From JANSYP01 sp038751255 (GTDB lineage: Bacteria; Pseudomonadota; Alphaproteobacteria; Rhodobacterales; Rhodobacteraceae): 64,000 nt of DNA. The stretch covers positions 9,649 through 73,648 of the forward strand of contig JBCDGN010000005.1 of assembly GCA_038751255.1 (NCBI GenBank), read 5' to 3'. The notes beneath the pieces were generated by a model, which worked only from the letters and a program-made list of their open reading frames with translations, did not search any database and was not told the DNA's origin. Both the position numbers and the translations under genes were made by a program. Within the stretch, counting starts at the first letter, position 1; every line of letters starts with the position of its first letter. Of this stretch, positions 51,385 to 60,170 are shown piece by piece.

Positions 51385-51851
51385 GTGGTTTCCCCCCCGG
51401 CTATGACCAAGGTAACTGCCCGGCGATTGCGCGCATAGCAAGCTTCGTTAGAACAAATCTCAATCGGCCGTTCCTTGCCAAAGCTCACGGTGTCGAGCCG
51501 ACCATCGGCGACACCGCGAGCAACCAGGAACTCCTTCACCGCGGCCGCACGGCGCGCGCCCAGGGCAAGGTTGTACTCGCGCGTGCCCTGTTCATCGGCA
51601 TGGCCTTCGATCCGAGCGTTGAAGGTAGGGTTGTCAATCAGCCAACGCGCTTGGCCTTCGAGCGTTTGCCGAGCCTGCGCCGACAAAACCGCCTCATCCA
51701 CTGCAAAAAGCACTCGGTCACCGACAACCGCTTTGAAATACTCCTGGCTTTGTGGATTGCCCGCGGCCCCTGGCAAACTTGCCGTAGGCTCGGTCAGGTT
51801 CGAGCAGGCCGCCAGACCGAAGACAAAGAGAAGACTGAAAAGACGCTGCAT
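51381..51851 (-). CDS. pal: Peptidoglycan-associated lipoprotein Pal
   Basis: Pal is an outer-membrane lipoprotein that binds peptidoglycan through an OmpA-like domain. The signal ends in the lipobox GLAAC. The OmpA motif region is ARIEGHADEQGTREYNLALG followed by ARRAAAVKEFLVARGV and the arginine-rich end. At 156 residues it is normal. The frame is open upstream, but the ATG at 51851 gives the signal peptide. It lies 4 bp after tolB. Confidence 0.96.
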   Translation of the reverse strand: MQRLFSLLFVFGLAACSNLTEPTASLPGAAGNPQSQEYFKAVVGDRVLFAVDEAVLSAQARQTLEGQARWLIDNPTFNARIEGHADEQGTREYNLALGARRAAAVKEFLVARGVADGRLDTVSFGKERPIEICSNEACYARNRRAVTLVIAGGETT

Positions 51852-51855
51852 ATGC

Positions 51856-53175
51856 TTACTCCAAAAGCGGCGACCAGGCTGGATCAGAAGCCGGGCCCGG
51901 CGTTGCCACCGGACGCAGATTACGGCCTGTGACGTCCACCGAAAAGAGCTGCGCACCACCCGCGGCGCCCGGGCTTTCACGGGTGAACATCAAAACCCGA
52001 CCATTGGGCGCCCAACTTGGGCTTTCGTCCAGGAAAGACGCCGTCAAAAGCCGTTCTTCACTGCCATCTGGACGCATGACACCGATATGGAACCGTCCCT
52101 GGTGCTGCTTGGTGAAAGCGATCAGATCGCCTTTGGGCGACCAGACCGGTGTGCCGTAGCGGCCCGGCCCGAAACTGATCCGCTCCACGCCAGAGCCATC
52201 GGCCTTCATGATGTAGAGTTGTTGGTTGCCAGACCGGTCGCTTTCAAAGACGATTCTTTCCCCGTCAGGCGCATAGCTGGGCGCGGTTTCGATAGATGGT
52301 GCATTGGTCAGGCGCGTGCGGGTCCCGCTGGCCAAATCCAAACGATAGAGATCGGTATTTCCGCGTTCTGCCAGAGAAAAGAGCACTGAGTTTCCATCGG
52401 GCGTAAAGCGCGGCGAAAACGTCATACTGCCGGGCTGATCGTCCAGCGCACGGGTTTTCAGGGTCTCGGTGTCCATCAACGTGATCTGCGGACGACCCGA
52501 GGCATAAGATGTGTAGATCAGCTGTCGCCCTTGAGGGGACAGGCGCGGAGCCAGTACCAAACCGCCTGGTGCGGTGAGATAGCTTTGATTGGCGCCGTCA
52601 TAGTCCATGATGGCAAGCCGCTTGTCGCGCGCGTCTTTCGGTCCGCTTTCAGCGACATAGACCACACGACTGTCGAAATAGCCGCCTTCGCCGGTGATCC
52701 GCGAATAGATTGCATCGGCAACCTTATGGGCGATCCGGCGCCAGGATTCCTCTGGCGCGGTGAACTGTAGCCCTTCACCGAGCGCTGTTTCCGCGAAAAC
52801 ATCGAACAGCCGGAACTGGACGGTGATCTGGTCGCCATTTTTCAGCACACGACCGGTTGCTAGGGCCTGGGCATTGATTTTTTGCCAATCGGAGTATCCG
52901 ACAGGACTATCGAAACTTGTGACGGGCGAGATAAACGCGTCAGACGGGATCGGTCGGAAAATACCGCTGCCTGAGAGATCCGCCCGGACCACCCCAACAA
53001 TTTGCGCAGCAGTTTCTGCGAGGAAGGGATCCGACGTCAGGAAGTCCGGTATCGCGATGGGCACAGGCTCCACCACCCCTTCGGTGATCTCAATGCGCAA
53101 CGGCCCGCGCGTGTCTTGTGCCAGCGCTGGCAAAGCCAGGCTTGCCAAAAGCAAAAAAAGGAGTCCCCTCAGCAT
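51856..53175 (-). CDS. tolB: Tol-Pal system beta-propeller protein TolB
   Basis: TolB is a periplasmic protein that binds Pal and signals from the TolQRA motor. A signal peptide ends at ALAQ. The N-terminal domain is IPIAIPDFL followed by helical regions, and the propeller has WD40-like repeats such as PRLSPQGRQLIYTSYASGRP, FSPRFTPDGNSVLFSL and PSYAPDGERIVFESDRSG. The length of 439 is typical. Confidence 0.97.
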   Translation of the reverse strand: MLRGLLFLLLASLALPALAQDTRGPLRIEITEGVVEPVPIAIPDFLTSDPFLAETAAQIVGVVRADLSGSGIFRPIPSDAFISPVTSFDSPVGYSDWQKINAQALATGRVLKNGDQITVQFRLFDVFAETALGEGLQFTAPEESWRRIAHKVADAIYSRITGEGGYFDSRVVYVAESGPKDARDKRLAIMDYDGANQSYLTAPGGLVLAPRLSPQGRQLIYTSYASGRPQITLMDTETLKTRALDDQPGSMTFSPRFTPDGNSVLFSLAERGNTDLYRLDLASGTRTRLTNAPSIETAPSYAPDGERIVFESDRSGNQQLYIMKADGSGVERISFGPGRYGTPVWSPKGDLIAFTKQHQGRFHIGVMRPDGSEERLLTASFLDESPSWAPNGRVLMFTRESPGAAGGAQLFSVDVTGRNLRPVATPGPASDPAWSPLLE

Positions 53176-53178
53176 CGC

Positions 53179-54060
53179 TTAGCGTCCCCGCATCTTGTCA
53201 GGATTGAACACCATCTCAATCTCCTGCCAGTGTGCATATTTTTCCCGCGGAAGCGGATAACCCTGACCGCCGCAGCGCAATATCGCACGCCGTGCGACCT
53301 GATAGGCTTGATCCGCCGCGTCCTGAGAGCCGCCCTCAAAATCGATAAGACGCAAGCTGTCGCTGACCGGGCGGCCTTCGGGTGACATCTGCATCCAGAC
53401 GGTGACTGTCACACGAGCCGCGTCCCGGGACAGCGCGCCAAAGTTCCAGCATTGCCCCACAGCCAACCGGAGCCCGTCGCGCTCCACCGATGTCAGGGGC
53501 GGCCCCGGAGGAGATTGCGGTGCAGGCGCGGTCGGCACAGGGGCAGGCTCTGCTACGGCATTGGGCTCTGTCAATGCTTCAGCCAGAGGCTCTGCGATGG
53601 CACTGCTTTCAGGCCGTCTGCCCGGACGTGGCGCATCAGGCGGTGCTTGCAGATCTGGAACCGGCTCCGGCGCCAGTCTTTCGGCGGTTGCAAGCGGCGC
53701 TTCTTCTCGGAGTGGCGGATCGGGGGGCAAATCAGGCTCTGGTAGAGGCAGCGGCTGCAGCGCCTCCTGCGGCAAGTCCGAGCGCACCGCGCGATCGGGC
53801 GGTGGTGGTGCTGGCAGCAGCGCCACACGATCTGCGTGCGAGGACGGGGCGACGGGATCAAGCGCCGGACCCTCTTGGAAATTTTGGGCAAGCGCAGGTA
53901 GAGCTGGGGCGGCAACCTCTAATGCCTCTGGAGCAACCAACCGGACGGGAATAGTCTCGGGCAAAGCGGCTTGCGGCGCGGCTTGCGGTGCCCAATCAAG
54001 CATCGCCCAAATCAGTAAAGCGCCATGGCCTACGCCTGAGATGACAATGCCTAGGTTCAC
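53179..54060 (-). CDS. tolA: Tol-Pal system protein TolA (TonB-like C-terminus)
   Basis: TolA spans the periplasm to connect the inner-membrane motor to Pal. It has an N-terminal membrane helix (LGIVISGVGHGALLIWAML) and a Pro/Ala/Glu-rich middle region. The C-terminal domain from about residue 200 has the TolA/TonB-type VTVWMQMSPEGRPV and YQVARRAILRCGGQGYPL. Sequence is low complexity in the middle, so identity rests on position and the C-terminus. Confidence 0.9.
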   Translation of the reverse strand: MNLGIVISGVGHGALLIWAMLDWAPQAAPQAALPETIPVRLVAPEALEVAAPALPALAQNFQEGPALDPVAPSSHADRVALLPAPPPPDRAVRSDLPQEALQPLPLPEPDLPPDPPLREEAPLATAERLAPEPVPDLQAPPDAPRPGRRPESSAIAEPLAEALTEPNAVAEPAPVPTAPAPQSPPGPPLTSVERDGLRLAVGQCWNFGALSRDAARVTVTVWMQMSPEGRPVSDSLRLIDFEGGSQDAADQAYQVARRAILRCGGQGYPLPREKYAHWQEIEMVFNPDKMRGR

Positions 54061-54536
54061 TCTGAGATCTCCGGCGCATCAAGGCGCGGCCCACCATCAT
54101 CGGTGATCAACCCGATTGACGTAAATCCGCCAGCGGTCAACGCCCCCATGACCTGCATCACTTGCGCATAAGGAATGGTCCCATCAGCGCGGAGGTATAT
54201 CTGACGATCTCGACGCTCATGTGCAATCGCGCTCAGCCGCGTGACCAGGGTCTGCGGCACAATCTCGGTCTCCTCGATCAAGATCCTGCCGTCACCCGCG
54301 AGAGTCACGGTCAACGGCGGCTCTTCTGGCGTTGGCAAAGGCGGGGCGGCGCTGTCGGGCAAATCAACCGGCACGCCAGAGGTCACAAGCGGCGCAGCCA
54401 CCATAAAAATGATCAGCAAGACGAGCATGACATCAACAAAGGGCGTGACGTTGATCTCTGCCATGGGCTGCATTGCCCCAGACCGGCGCCGCCGTTTCCG
54501 CTGTCCTGCTCCCCCGCTTTGGGCGCGCATCGCCAT
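54057..54536 (-). CDS. tolR: Tol-Pal system protein TolR
   Basis: An ExbD/TolR-family motor component. The N-terminus is basic, followed by AEINVTPFVDVMLVLLIIFM with the membrane Asp that carries protons. The C-terminal periplasmic domain has IYLRADGTIPYAQVMQVMG. The length is 159. It is 1 bp from the tolQ stop and overlaps tolA by 4 bp. Confidence 0.95.
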   Translation of the reverse strand: MAMRAQSGGAGQRKRRRRSGAMQPMAEINVTPFVDVMLVLLIIFMVAAPLVTSGVPVDLPDSAAPPLPTPEEPPLTVTLAGDGRILIEETEIVPQTLVTRLSAIAHERRDRQIYLRADGTIPYAQVMQVMGALTAGGFTSIGLITDDGGPRLDAPEISE

Positions 54537-54537
54537 G

Positions 54538-55209
54538 TCAGGCCTCTAAGTCCCGAGAAAGAAGTGTCGCGAATTCATCGGCAAAGACCTCATAATTCCC
54601 AACCAGTCTTGCGCTGTCAGCCGCCAACTTGTTGTAGAATATCACAGCCGGGATCGCTGCGAGCAGACCGAGCGCAGTGGCCAACAAGGCCTCTGCAATC
54701 CCAGGCGCGACCACAGCAAGATTGGTACTTTGCTGGATCGCAATTTGCTCAAACGCGTCTTTGATGCCCCATACGGTTCCGAACAGCCCGATGAAGGGCG
54801 CTGTGGCTCCAACAGTGGCGAGAAACGACAGGCCATCGTTCAACCGCTCTGCTTCTCGAGCGATTGCCACATCCATAGACCGATCAATGCGGGTGACGGC
54901 GCCCGGAATGACCCCACCCCCGGGGCCTTGCGATTTCTGCCACTCCTCCATGCCCGCCACGAATATGCGCTCTCCCGCGCTTGCGGGCCGGTCGCCGATC
55001 TTGTCGAAAAGCTGATCGAGCGGCGTGCCGGACCAAAAGCTGCGATCAAACCGGCCATAGCGCCGGCGCGCACCTGCAAACCCAAAATGTTTTTGAATGA
55101 TAATACCCCAGGAGCATACCGACGCCGCCACCAAAACGATCATGACAATCTTAACGGTCAGCGTCGCCCGCTCAAAAAGCGCCCAAAGGGAGAAATCAAG
55201 TGTTTCCAT
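54538..55209 (-). CDS. tolQ: Tol-Pal system protein TolQ
   Basis: An ExbB/MotA-family membrane stator subunit with three helices. The first is VKIVMIVLVAASVCSWGIII. The signature GLFGTVWGIKDAFEQI lies in the second, and EALLATALGLLAAIPAVIFYN in the third. The length of 223 is normal. It heads the tolQRAB-pal-cpoB-tilS-ftsH group, 95 bp after ybgC. Confidence 0.96.
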   Translation of the reverse strand: METLDFSLWALFERATLTVKIVMIVLVAASVCSWGIIIQKHFGFAGARRRYGRFDRSFWSGTPLDQLFDKIGDRPASAGERIFVAGMEEWQKSQGPGGGVIPGAVTRIDRSMDVAIAREAERLNDGLSFLATVGATAPFIGLFGTVWGIKDAFEQIAIQQSTNLAVVAPGIAEALLATALGLLAAIPAVIFYNKLAADSARLVGNYEVFADEFATLLSRDLEA

Positions 55210-55304
55210 ACTGCCTGCCTCGGTCTCGCGGTCTTAATGCCGGTCTTGCCTAAAGATAGCCGATCCTGCGCTCCAGCACCATGGAGATGGGACGCACAAG
55301 CGCG

Positions 55305-55709
55305 TTAGCCGCGCAAAGCCTCCAGACCATCGCGCATTGCTTGAGGCAAACGCGCCGGGCGCCCAGTCAGCCGCATCGCCGCAAGCGTGACCCGCGCCTC
55401 AAAACACTCTGTTTCTTGGGTCGCGACCTTTTGGGATAGGACCAGTCTTGCCCCGCTGAGTGTGACAAGCTCGGTTGTGATCACAAGCTGATCGTCAAAG
55501 CGCGCTGGTGTAAGATAGTCTGCCTCGATCCGTCGCACCGCAAAGACGATGCCCTCCTGATCGCGGAGCTTGCTTTGGTCTATTCCTAACTCGCGAACAA
55601 ACTCGGTTCGCGCCCGTTCAATGTATCGCAAGTAGTTGGCGTAATAGACAATCCCAGCCAGGTCGGTGTCCTCATAATAGACCCTGACTGCAAACCGATG
55701 CGGGCTCAT
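55305..55709 (-). CDS. ybgC: Acyl-CoA thioesterase YbgC (Tol-Pal associated)
   Basis: A hotdog-fold thioesterase linked to the Tol-Pal genes. The active site is in VRVYYEDTDLAGIVYYANYL, with the catalytic aspartate, and the next helix region IERARTEFVRELG. The length of 134 is typical. Its start overlaps the stop of the 212-aa gene upstream by 4 bp. tolQ follows 95 bp later. Confidence 0.95.
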   Translation of the reverse strand: MSPHRFAVRVYYEDTDLAGIVYYANYLRYIERARTEFVRELGIDQSKLRDQEGIVFAVRRIEADYLTPARFDDQLVITTELVTLSGARLVLSQKVATQETECFEARVTLAAMRLTGRPARLPQAMRDGLEALRG

Positions 55710-56344
55710 GCAAGTGTCCCTAACCGTGCAAAAAGCCTCAGCGCATACGAAGGATCATCCGCAAAGCTAGGCAAAATCGGATCGTAGGCCGCCCTGATCA
55801 GTGCGCCGATTTCCGGTCGCAACAGGATTGCCCCGGTCTCCGGCACCCGTGCGAGCGCGGATTGTCCAGCAAAGGCCGTGTCTGACCAAAGCAAGATCGA
55901 TTGCACGATTTGAGACAGCGCCAGTGTGTCTGCCGGGACCGCGGAAAGCTCCTCGTCCATGCGCAGAAACACAAAGCAGGCGCGGATCGCTCCCGCTTCG
56001 TCAAAGCGAAAGATGCGGTATTGGTTTGCATCTGCATTTTCCAACCGCTGGGTCAGCGCAAGAAGATCTGGGATCATCCGGTCCAAATCGGGGACCTCAG
56101 CCAGTTCCGACCAATTCCGAAAGAAAAACACCATTAAATTGGCACCAAGTTCGGGGTCGGTTTGGCTCATCTCGAGGCCACACAGCTCCGCCACCGCCTC
56201 GATCGCGCCTTTGATGGTACCAAGGCTCTGATCTTCGACCCCAAAAACGATCGGCGCCAGCGGGCGCCCCCAGCGGGCAAAAACAAAACTGCCGTCTGAG
56301 CGGTTGAAGTAGGCAGCAATGTCGTCCGGGGTCAGGGAACTCAT
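55706..56344 (-). CDS. Conserved-looking hypothetical protein upstream of ybgC, 212 aa
   Basis: I do not recognise a family. It has no signal peptide and no membrane segment, and is acidic. Repeated aromatic patches occur (DGSFVFARWGRPLAPIVFG, NLMVFFFRNWSELAEVP, CFVFLRMDEELSAVP). The last part, RLFARLGTLA, is helical. It overlaps ybgC by 4 bp, so it is translated with it, and follows ruvB by 187 bp. A role near the Tol-Pal genes is inferred only from position. Confidence 0.75.
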   Translation of the reverse strand: MSSLTPDDIAAYFNRSDGSFVFARWGRPLAPIVFGVEDQSLGTIKGAIEAVAELCGLEMSQTDPELGANLMVFFFRNWSELAEVPDLDRMIPDLLALTQRLENADANQYRIFRFDEAGAIRACFVFLRMDEELSAVPADTLALSQIVQSILLWSDTAFAGQSALARVPETGAILLRPEIGALIRAAYDPILPSFADDPSYALRLFARLGTLA

Positions 56345-56442
56345 GGACCTGCTCTAATCTGTCTCGCCCGGCAACTGCAACCGATCACCGCTTGCCCGCC
56401 AAACGCAGATTCCCACTGGCAAAACCCCTCTTGCGTCGCAGC

Positions 56443-56514
56443 CGCGCCAGCGGCTGCCGGGCCCAACGGGAGGAGGCCCTCGCAGGGGGCCTACAACGGG
56501 CGGGAGCCCCCCTT
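56443..56514 (+). repeat. GC-rich intergenic repeat element, copy 2
   Basis: Matches 22058-22133 with shared blocks GCCAG, GCCCAACGGGA, GCCCTCGCAG, ACGGGCGGGAG and CCCCCT. The central hairpin is AGGCCCT against GGGGCCT, different bases from copy 1 but still paired. It lies between ruvB and the 212-aa gene, on the strand opposite to both. Its 3' edge is 18 bp from the ruvB stop. Confidence 0.6.
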
Positions 56515-56531
56515 TCTGATCAAGCCCGCTC

Positions 56532-57563
56532 TCAGGGGTCAAAAAGATCTGGTGCGGGATCCGATTGCGGGGCGTTGAGGCCCAAATGCGGCCAGGCGCG
56601 GGCGGCCAAAAGACGCCCCCTCGGTGTGCGTTGGATCAATCCTTGTTGCAGCAAATAGGGCTCGATCACCTCTTCCAACCCATCCCGGCTCTCCGAGAGC
56701 GCGGCAGCGATGGTTTCAATGCCAACAGGACCGCCGCCATAGGCCTCTGCAATCAGTCTTAGATAGCGTCGGTCCGCACCATCGAGCCCCAATTCATCCA
56801 CGCCAAGACGGGTCAGCGCTGCATCGGCGCCCAATTGCGTCAGACGTCCGTCGCCTTCGACCAGCGCGAAATCCACCACGCGTCGCAAAAGCCTGCCTGC
56901 AATGCGCGGCGTGCCTCTCGCCCGCGCTGCGATCTCGCGCGTGCCCGCTGGCTCCGCCGACACCCCCATGAGCTGCGCCCCCCGAGCGACAATCTCATCC
57001 AATTCAGATACGGAGTAGAACTGCAAACGCACCGGTATCCCGAAGCGATCCCTGAGTGGCGTGGTTAACAGCCCCAGTCGCGTCGTTGCACCCACCAGAG
57101 TGAAGGGCTGCAAATCAATCCGCACCGTCCGCGCAGCAGGTCCCTCGCCGATCACCAAGTCCAACGCAAAGTCTTCTAGCGCGGGATAGAGCACTTCTTC
57201 GACCGCAGGGTTTAGGCGATGAATCTCATCGATAAAAAGCACATCGCGCGCTTCGAGATTGGTCAATATCGCCGCCAGATCACCTGCCTTGGCCAAAACT
57301 GGTCCTGAGGTCATACGGTAATTGACACCCAATTCGCGGGCGATGATTTGTGCCAGTGTGGTTTTCCCAAGACCCGGTGGGCCATGAAAAAGCGTATGGT
57401 CCATCGCCTCCCCGCGCTGACGCGCTGCCGCGATGAAGACCGACAGATTGGCGCGGGCCTCTTCCTGACCAATGAAATCCGCCAGCAGTTCGGGACGAAG
57501 AGCGCGATCCCTATCTTCGGCTTGCAATGCGGGATCGCGGATCGGGTCGGGCTGATCACTCAT
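56532..57563 (-). CDS. ruvB: Holliday junction branch migration ATPase RuvB
   Basis: RuvB drives branch migration of Holliday junctions with RuvA. The AAA+ Walker A is GPPGLGKTTLA (about residues 60-70), Walker B is LFIDEIHRLN, sensor GATTRLGLLTTPLRDRFG is present, and the winged helix ends the protein. The length of 343 is normal. It is 4 bp after ruvA. Confidence 0.97.
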   Translation of the reverse strand: MSDQPDPIRDPALQAEDRDRALRPELLADFIGQEEARANLSVFIAAARQRGEAMDHTLFHGPPGLGKTTLAQIIARELGVNYRMTSGPVLAKAGDLAAILTNLEARDVLFIDEIHRLNPAVEEVLYPALEDFALDLVIGEGPAARTVRIDLQPFTLVGATTRLGLLTTPLRDRFGIPVRLQFYSVSELDEIVARGAQLMGVSAEPAGTREIAARARGTPRIAGRLLRRVVDFALVEGDGRLTQLGADAALTRLGVDELGLDGADRRYLRLIAEAYGGGPVGIETIAAALSESRDGLEEVIEPYLLQQGLIQRTPRGRLLAARAWPHLGLNAPQSDPAPDLFDP

Positions 57564-57567
57564 CGTC

Positions 57568-58218
57568 TCATCCCTTCGGCGCTAAGATCTTTAGCGCTGA
57601 TTTTATCAAGTCACCTGTCCCGGCCTCTGGGGTTTCTTCAAAGGCGCGTGCGACCGCAGCAGCCGCATCGGCAGGCGCATAGCCAAGATTGCTCAGCGCA
57701 GAAAGTGCATCGCTTTGCGCCTGCGCGGCAGGTCTGGCGGCCTCGATGACCGCGACCCCTGGCGCAGGTGCAACTGGTGTTTCCGCCCGCCCAGCGCCGA
57801 CAGGAAGTGCCATCGCTGCAGGTGCTTTGCCTTTCAACTCATGGACAACACGTTGTGCAATTTTGGGCCCAATGCCTGGGGCGGCTTTGATTGCAGCAGC
57901 ATCGCCAAGCGCGATGGCGCGTCCGGTGCCCTCCGCCCCCAGTGTTCCTAATATCGCCAGCGCAGCCTTTGCACCCACACCCTGGACCGACAGCAACAGC
58001 TTGTACCAGGTTTTCTCCACAAGGCTGGAGAAGCCCATCAACTGCAGCAGGTCTTCTTTGACAAGCAGATCAGTATGAAGCGCAACTGCTTCGCCTTCAC
58101 CTGGCATTGCGGCCAGTGTCCTAGCAGAGCAGTAGACCAGATAGCCCAAACCGCCCACATCGATCATCACGTGATCATCAGCGGCGTAAACCAGTTTCCC
58201 TGAGACCCGTCCGATCAT
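57568..58218 (-). CDS. ruvA: Holliday junction DNA-binding protein RuvA
   Basis: RuvA tetramers hold the four-way junction. An N-terminal OB fold (MIGRVSGKLVYAADDHVMID) is followed by helix-hairpin-helix motifs (VQGVGAKAALAILGTLG and APGIGPKIAQRVVHELKG). The C-terminal domain III, after a Pro/Ala-rich linker, binds RuvB. The 216-residue length is normal. The start overlaps the ruvC stop by 4 bp. Confidence 0.97.
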   Translation of the reverse strand: MIGRVSGKLVYAADDHVMIDVGGLGYLVYCSARTLAAMPGEGEAVALHTDLLVKEDLLQLMGFSSLVEKTWYKLLLSVQGVGAKAALAILGTLGAEGTGRAIALGDAAAIKAAPGIGPKIAQRVVHELKGKAPAAMALPVGAGRAETPVAPAPGVAVIEAARPAAQAQSDALSALSNLGYAPADAAAAVARAFEETPEAGTGDLIKSALKILAPKG

Positions 58219-58721
58219 GCGCCCGCCCGGCGCAGGGCTTCGCCATACCGCGCCCCGGTTTGGCGATGAAAGACATGCGTCAACGCAATTGCCAGCGCAT
58301 CCGCCGCATCAGCGCTTTTGATGGAAACACCGGGAAACTGCAGCCCAAGCATATGCATGATCTGAGCCTTCTCTGCATGACCCACACCGACCACAGCCTT
58401 TTTCACCGCATTGGGCGCGTATTCCCCGATCTCAAGCCCTGCTTGCGCGGGCACCAACAGGGCGATGGCACGCGCTTGGCCAAGCTTCAGTGTCGCCACG
58501 CCATCGCGATTGACAAAGGTCTGCTCCACCGCGGCCTCGTCGGGCTGCCACTTCGCAACGACATCGCTCAATTGCCTATGGAGCGATAAAAGACGCTGCG
58601 CTAGGGTGCCGTCACCGGACAAACAGGTTCCACAGGCCAGATAGCGCTGTCGCGATCCGTCAGCCTCAATCACGCCCCAGCCAAGACGCCGAAGCCCAGG
58701 GTCTAAGCCCAAAACACGCAT
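58215..58721 (-). CDS. ruvC: Holliday junction resolvase RuvC
   Basis: RuvC cuts Holliday junctions at symmetric positions. Acidic active-site residues are in RVLGLDPGLRRLGWGV (first Asp), AAVEQTFV (Glu) and SADAADALAIALTH (late Asp). The length of 168 is typical. It heads the ruvC-ruvA-ruvB operon. No convincing LexA box lies upstream. Confidence 0.97.
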   Translation of the reverse strand: MRVLGLDPGLRRLGWGVIEADGSRQRYLACGTCLSGDGTLAQRLLSLHRQLSDVVAKWQPDEAAVEQTFVNRDGVATLKLGQARAIALLVPAQAGLEIGEYAPNAVKKAVVGVGHAEKAQIMHMLGLQFPGVSIKSADAADALAIALTHVFHRQTGARYGEALRRAGA

Positions 58722-58904
58722 GATCCTGCTCGTTCACTTGTTTTGCCTAAGGCTTAGCACGAAAGGCGAACATCTGCCAAGAAGCCATGCAAGGGCGTCA
58801 AAGGGGACATGCAGGAATAGAGCTTGTCGGCGACGGGGTTCAGGCGCATTTGGCCTCTCAGGAGACAGCATTCCGCCGCTCCTTCCCCTACAAAGGAAAC
58901 TCAG

Positions 58905-59120
58905 ATGCACAGCACTCACAACGCCGCTGTTGCGGCGGTCAAACCAACGACTTTCAATGGCACTTTCAGCTTTGTCGCCAATGCGATGCTCGACATCAAA
59001 GCGATGCTGAAGGCCCGCGCCACGCGCCTGGAACTAGAGAGCCTCTCGGACCAGGAACTCGATGATATCGGCCTAACCCGCAGCGACATCAAAGACATCG
59101 CGCGTCGGCACGTTCGGTAA
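58905..59120 (+). CDS. DUF1127 domain small protein, 71 aa
   Basis: The C-terminal half is the DUF1127 motif, ARATRLELESLSDQELDDIG followed by LTRSDIKDIARRHVR. Small arginine-rich DUF1127 proteins in alphaproteobacteria are linked to stress growth, phosphate or RNA turnover; the role here is unknown. The ATG at 58905 follows AAAGGAAA. It is divergent from ruvC, with about 180 bp between, and convergent with prmA. Confidence 0.88.
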   Translation: MHSTHNAAVAAVKPTTFNGTFSFVANAMLDIKAMLKARATRLELESLSDQELDDIGLTRSDIKDIARRHVR

Positions 59121-59149
59121 CCGACCTTTAAGCAGCTCAGCAGGCGCGG

Positions 59150-60025
59150 CTAGTCTCCGCGCCTCATCACCAAACTGGTCCAGTCGCCCAAAACATGGGA
59201 TGTGACTGGGACGAACCCTTGCGCCTGATAGGCGCCGGCGACTTCATCGGCCTGCTCATTCAAAAGGCCCGATAAAATAAGAAATCCATCATTCGCGGAA
59301 ATCGCTGCCAAATCTGGGGCGAGCGCGATGAGCGGTCCTTTCAAAATATTCGCAAAGATGAGTTGGTAGGGCGCGTTCGTTTGGATCTCTGGCGCATCCG
59401 TCCCTGTTGCCGTCAAACACATCACCCGTTCAAAAAGATCATTTGCGGCCAGATTGGCTTTGGCCACGTCCACCGCAACGGGATCAATGTCGCTTGCCAG
59501 GACCCGTTGGCCCGGCCAAACCTTGGCAGCCGCCATAGCCAGAACCGCTGTGCCGCAACCAATATCGGCCACCGGACCGGGTTCTAATCCTTTGGACAAC
59601 AAAGCATCGAAAGCTTCCAAACACCCGGCCGTGGTCCCGTGATGCCCGGTGCCAAAGGCCATGGAAGCTTCGATCAGAAGCCCCACGAGATCCTTTGGCA
59701 CTTTGTCCGCATCATGACTGCCATAGAGGAAAAATCGACCTGCCTCGACCGGGGCGAGCGCGCGCTGCACGTGGGACACCCAATCGGTGTCTGGAACCTC
59801 TGACACCGCAAAATCCTTTGCCCCATGGGACGCCGCAAGCAGCGCGAGCACGACCTCATTTGGCGCGTCCTCAAAATAACCACCGACTTCCCAGAGACCG
59901 GAACCATCCTCTATCTCAAAAACTCCTACTCCGCTTGGGGCTGGGTCTAGGTCTTCCAACCGTGCACCAAGCGCTTCCGCAGAGGCACGTCCTGGCAAGG
60001 TGGTCAAGGCGGTCCAAACGGGCAT
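59150..60025 (-). CDS. prmA: Ribosomal protein L11 methyltransferase
   Basis: PrmA trimethylates ribosomal protein L11 using S-adenosylmethionine. The AdoMet loop is VADIGCGTAVLAMAAAKVWP (about residues 156-175). The N-terminal substrate domain reads ALTTLPGRASAEALGARLED and FAVSEVPDTDWVSHVQRALA. GTGHHGTTAGCLEAFDALL is conserved in the family. The length of 291 is normal. It is convergent with the DUF1127 gene. Confidence 0.94.
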   Translation of the reverse strand: MPVWTALTTLPGRASAEALGARLEDLDPAPSGVGVFEIEDGSGLWEVGGYFEDAPNEVVLALLAASHGAKDFAVSEVPDTDWVSHVQRALAPVEAGRFFLYGSHDADKVPKDLVGLLIEASMAFGTGHHGTTAGCLEAFDALLSKGLEPGPVADIGCGTAVLAMAAAKVWPGQRVLASDIDPVAVDVAKANLAANDLFERVMCLTATGTDAPEIQTNAPYQLIFANILKGPLIALAPDLAAISANDGFLILSGLLNEQADEVAGAYQAQGFVPVTSHVLGDWTSLVMRRGD

Positions 60026-60170
60026 GCATGCTCTCCGATCTGCGCGGTCTCTGACTGACGTTTGGCACCAAAAAGGTCAATGAGACCCCCGCATGATAGG
60101 CAACGGCTACGCGCGTCTGCGCACAGAAATTTCCTCGCCAGCGGCTTCTATGCGCGATAAGGGCAGATCC

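Noticed and set aside
53402..54106. A 234-codon Gly/Ser-rich plus-strand frame
   Set aside because: It is antisense to the Pro/Ala-rich part of tolA, which explains the odd composition.
58732..58746. Possible LexA box (GTTC-N7-GTTC type) upstream of ruvC
   Set aside because: The second half reads TTGC, so only the first half matches the alphaproteobacterial consensus.
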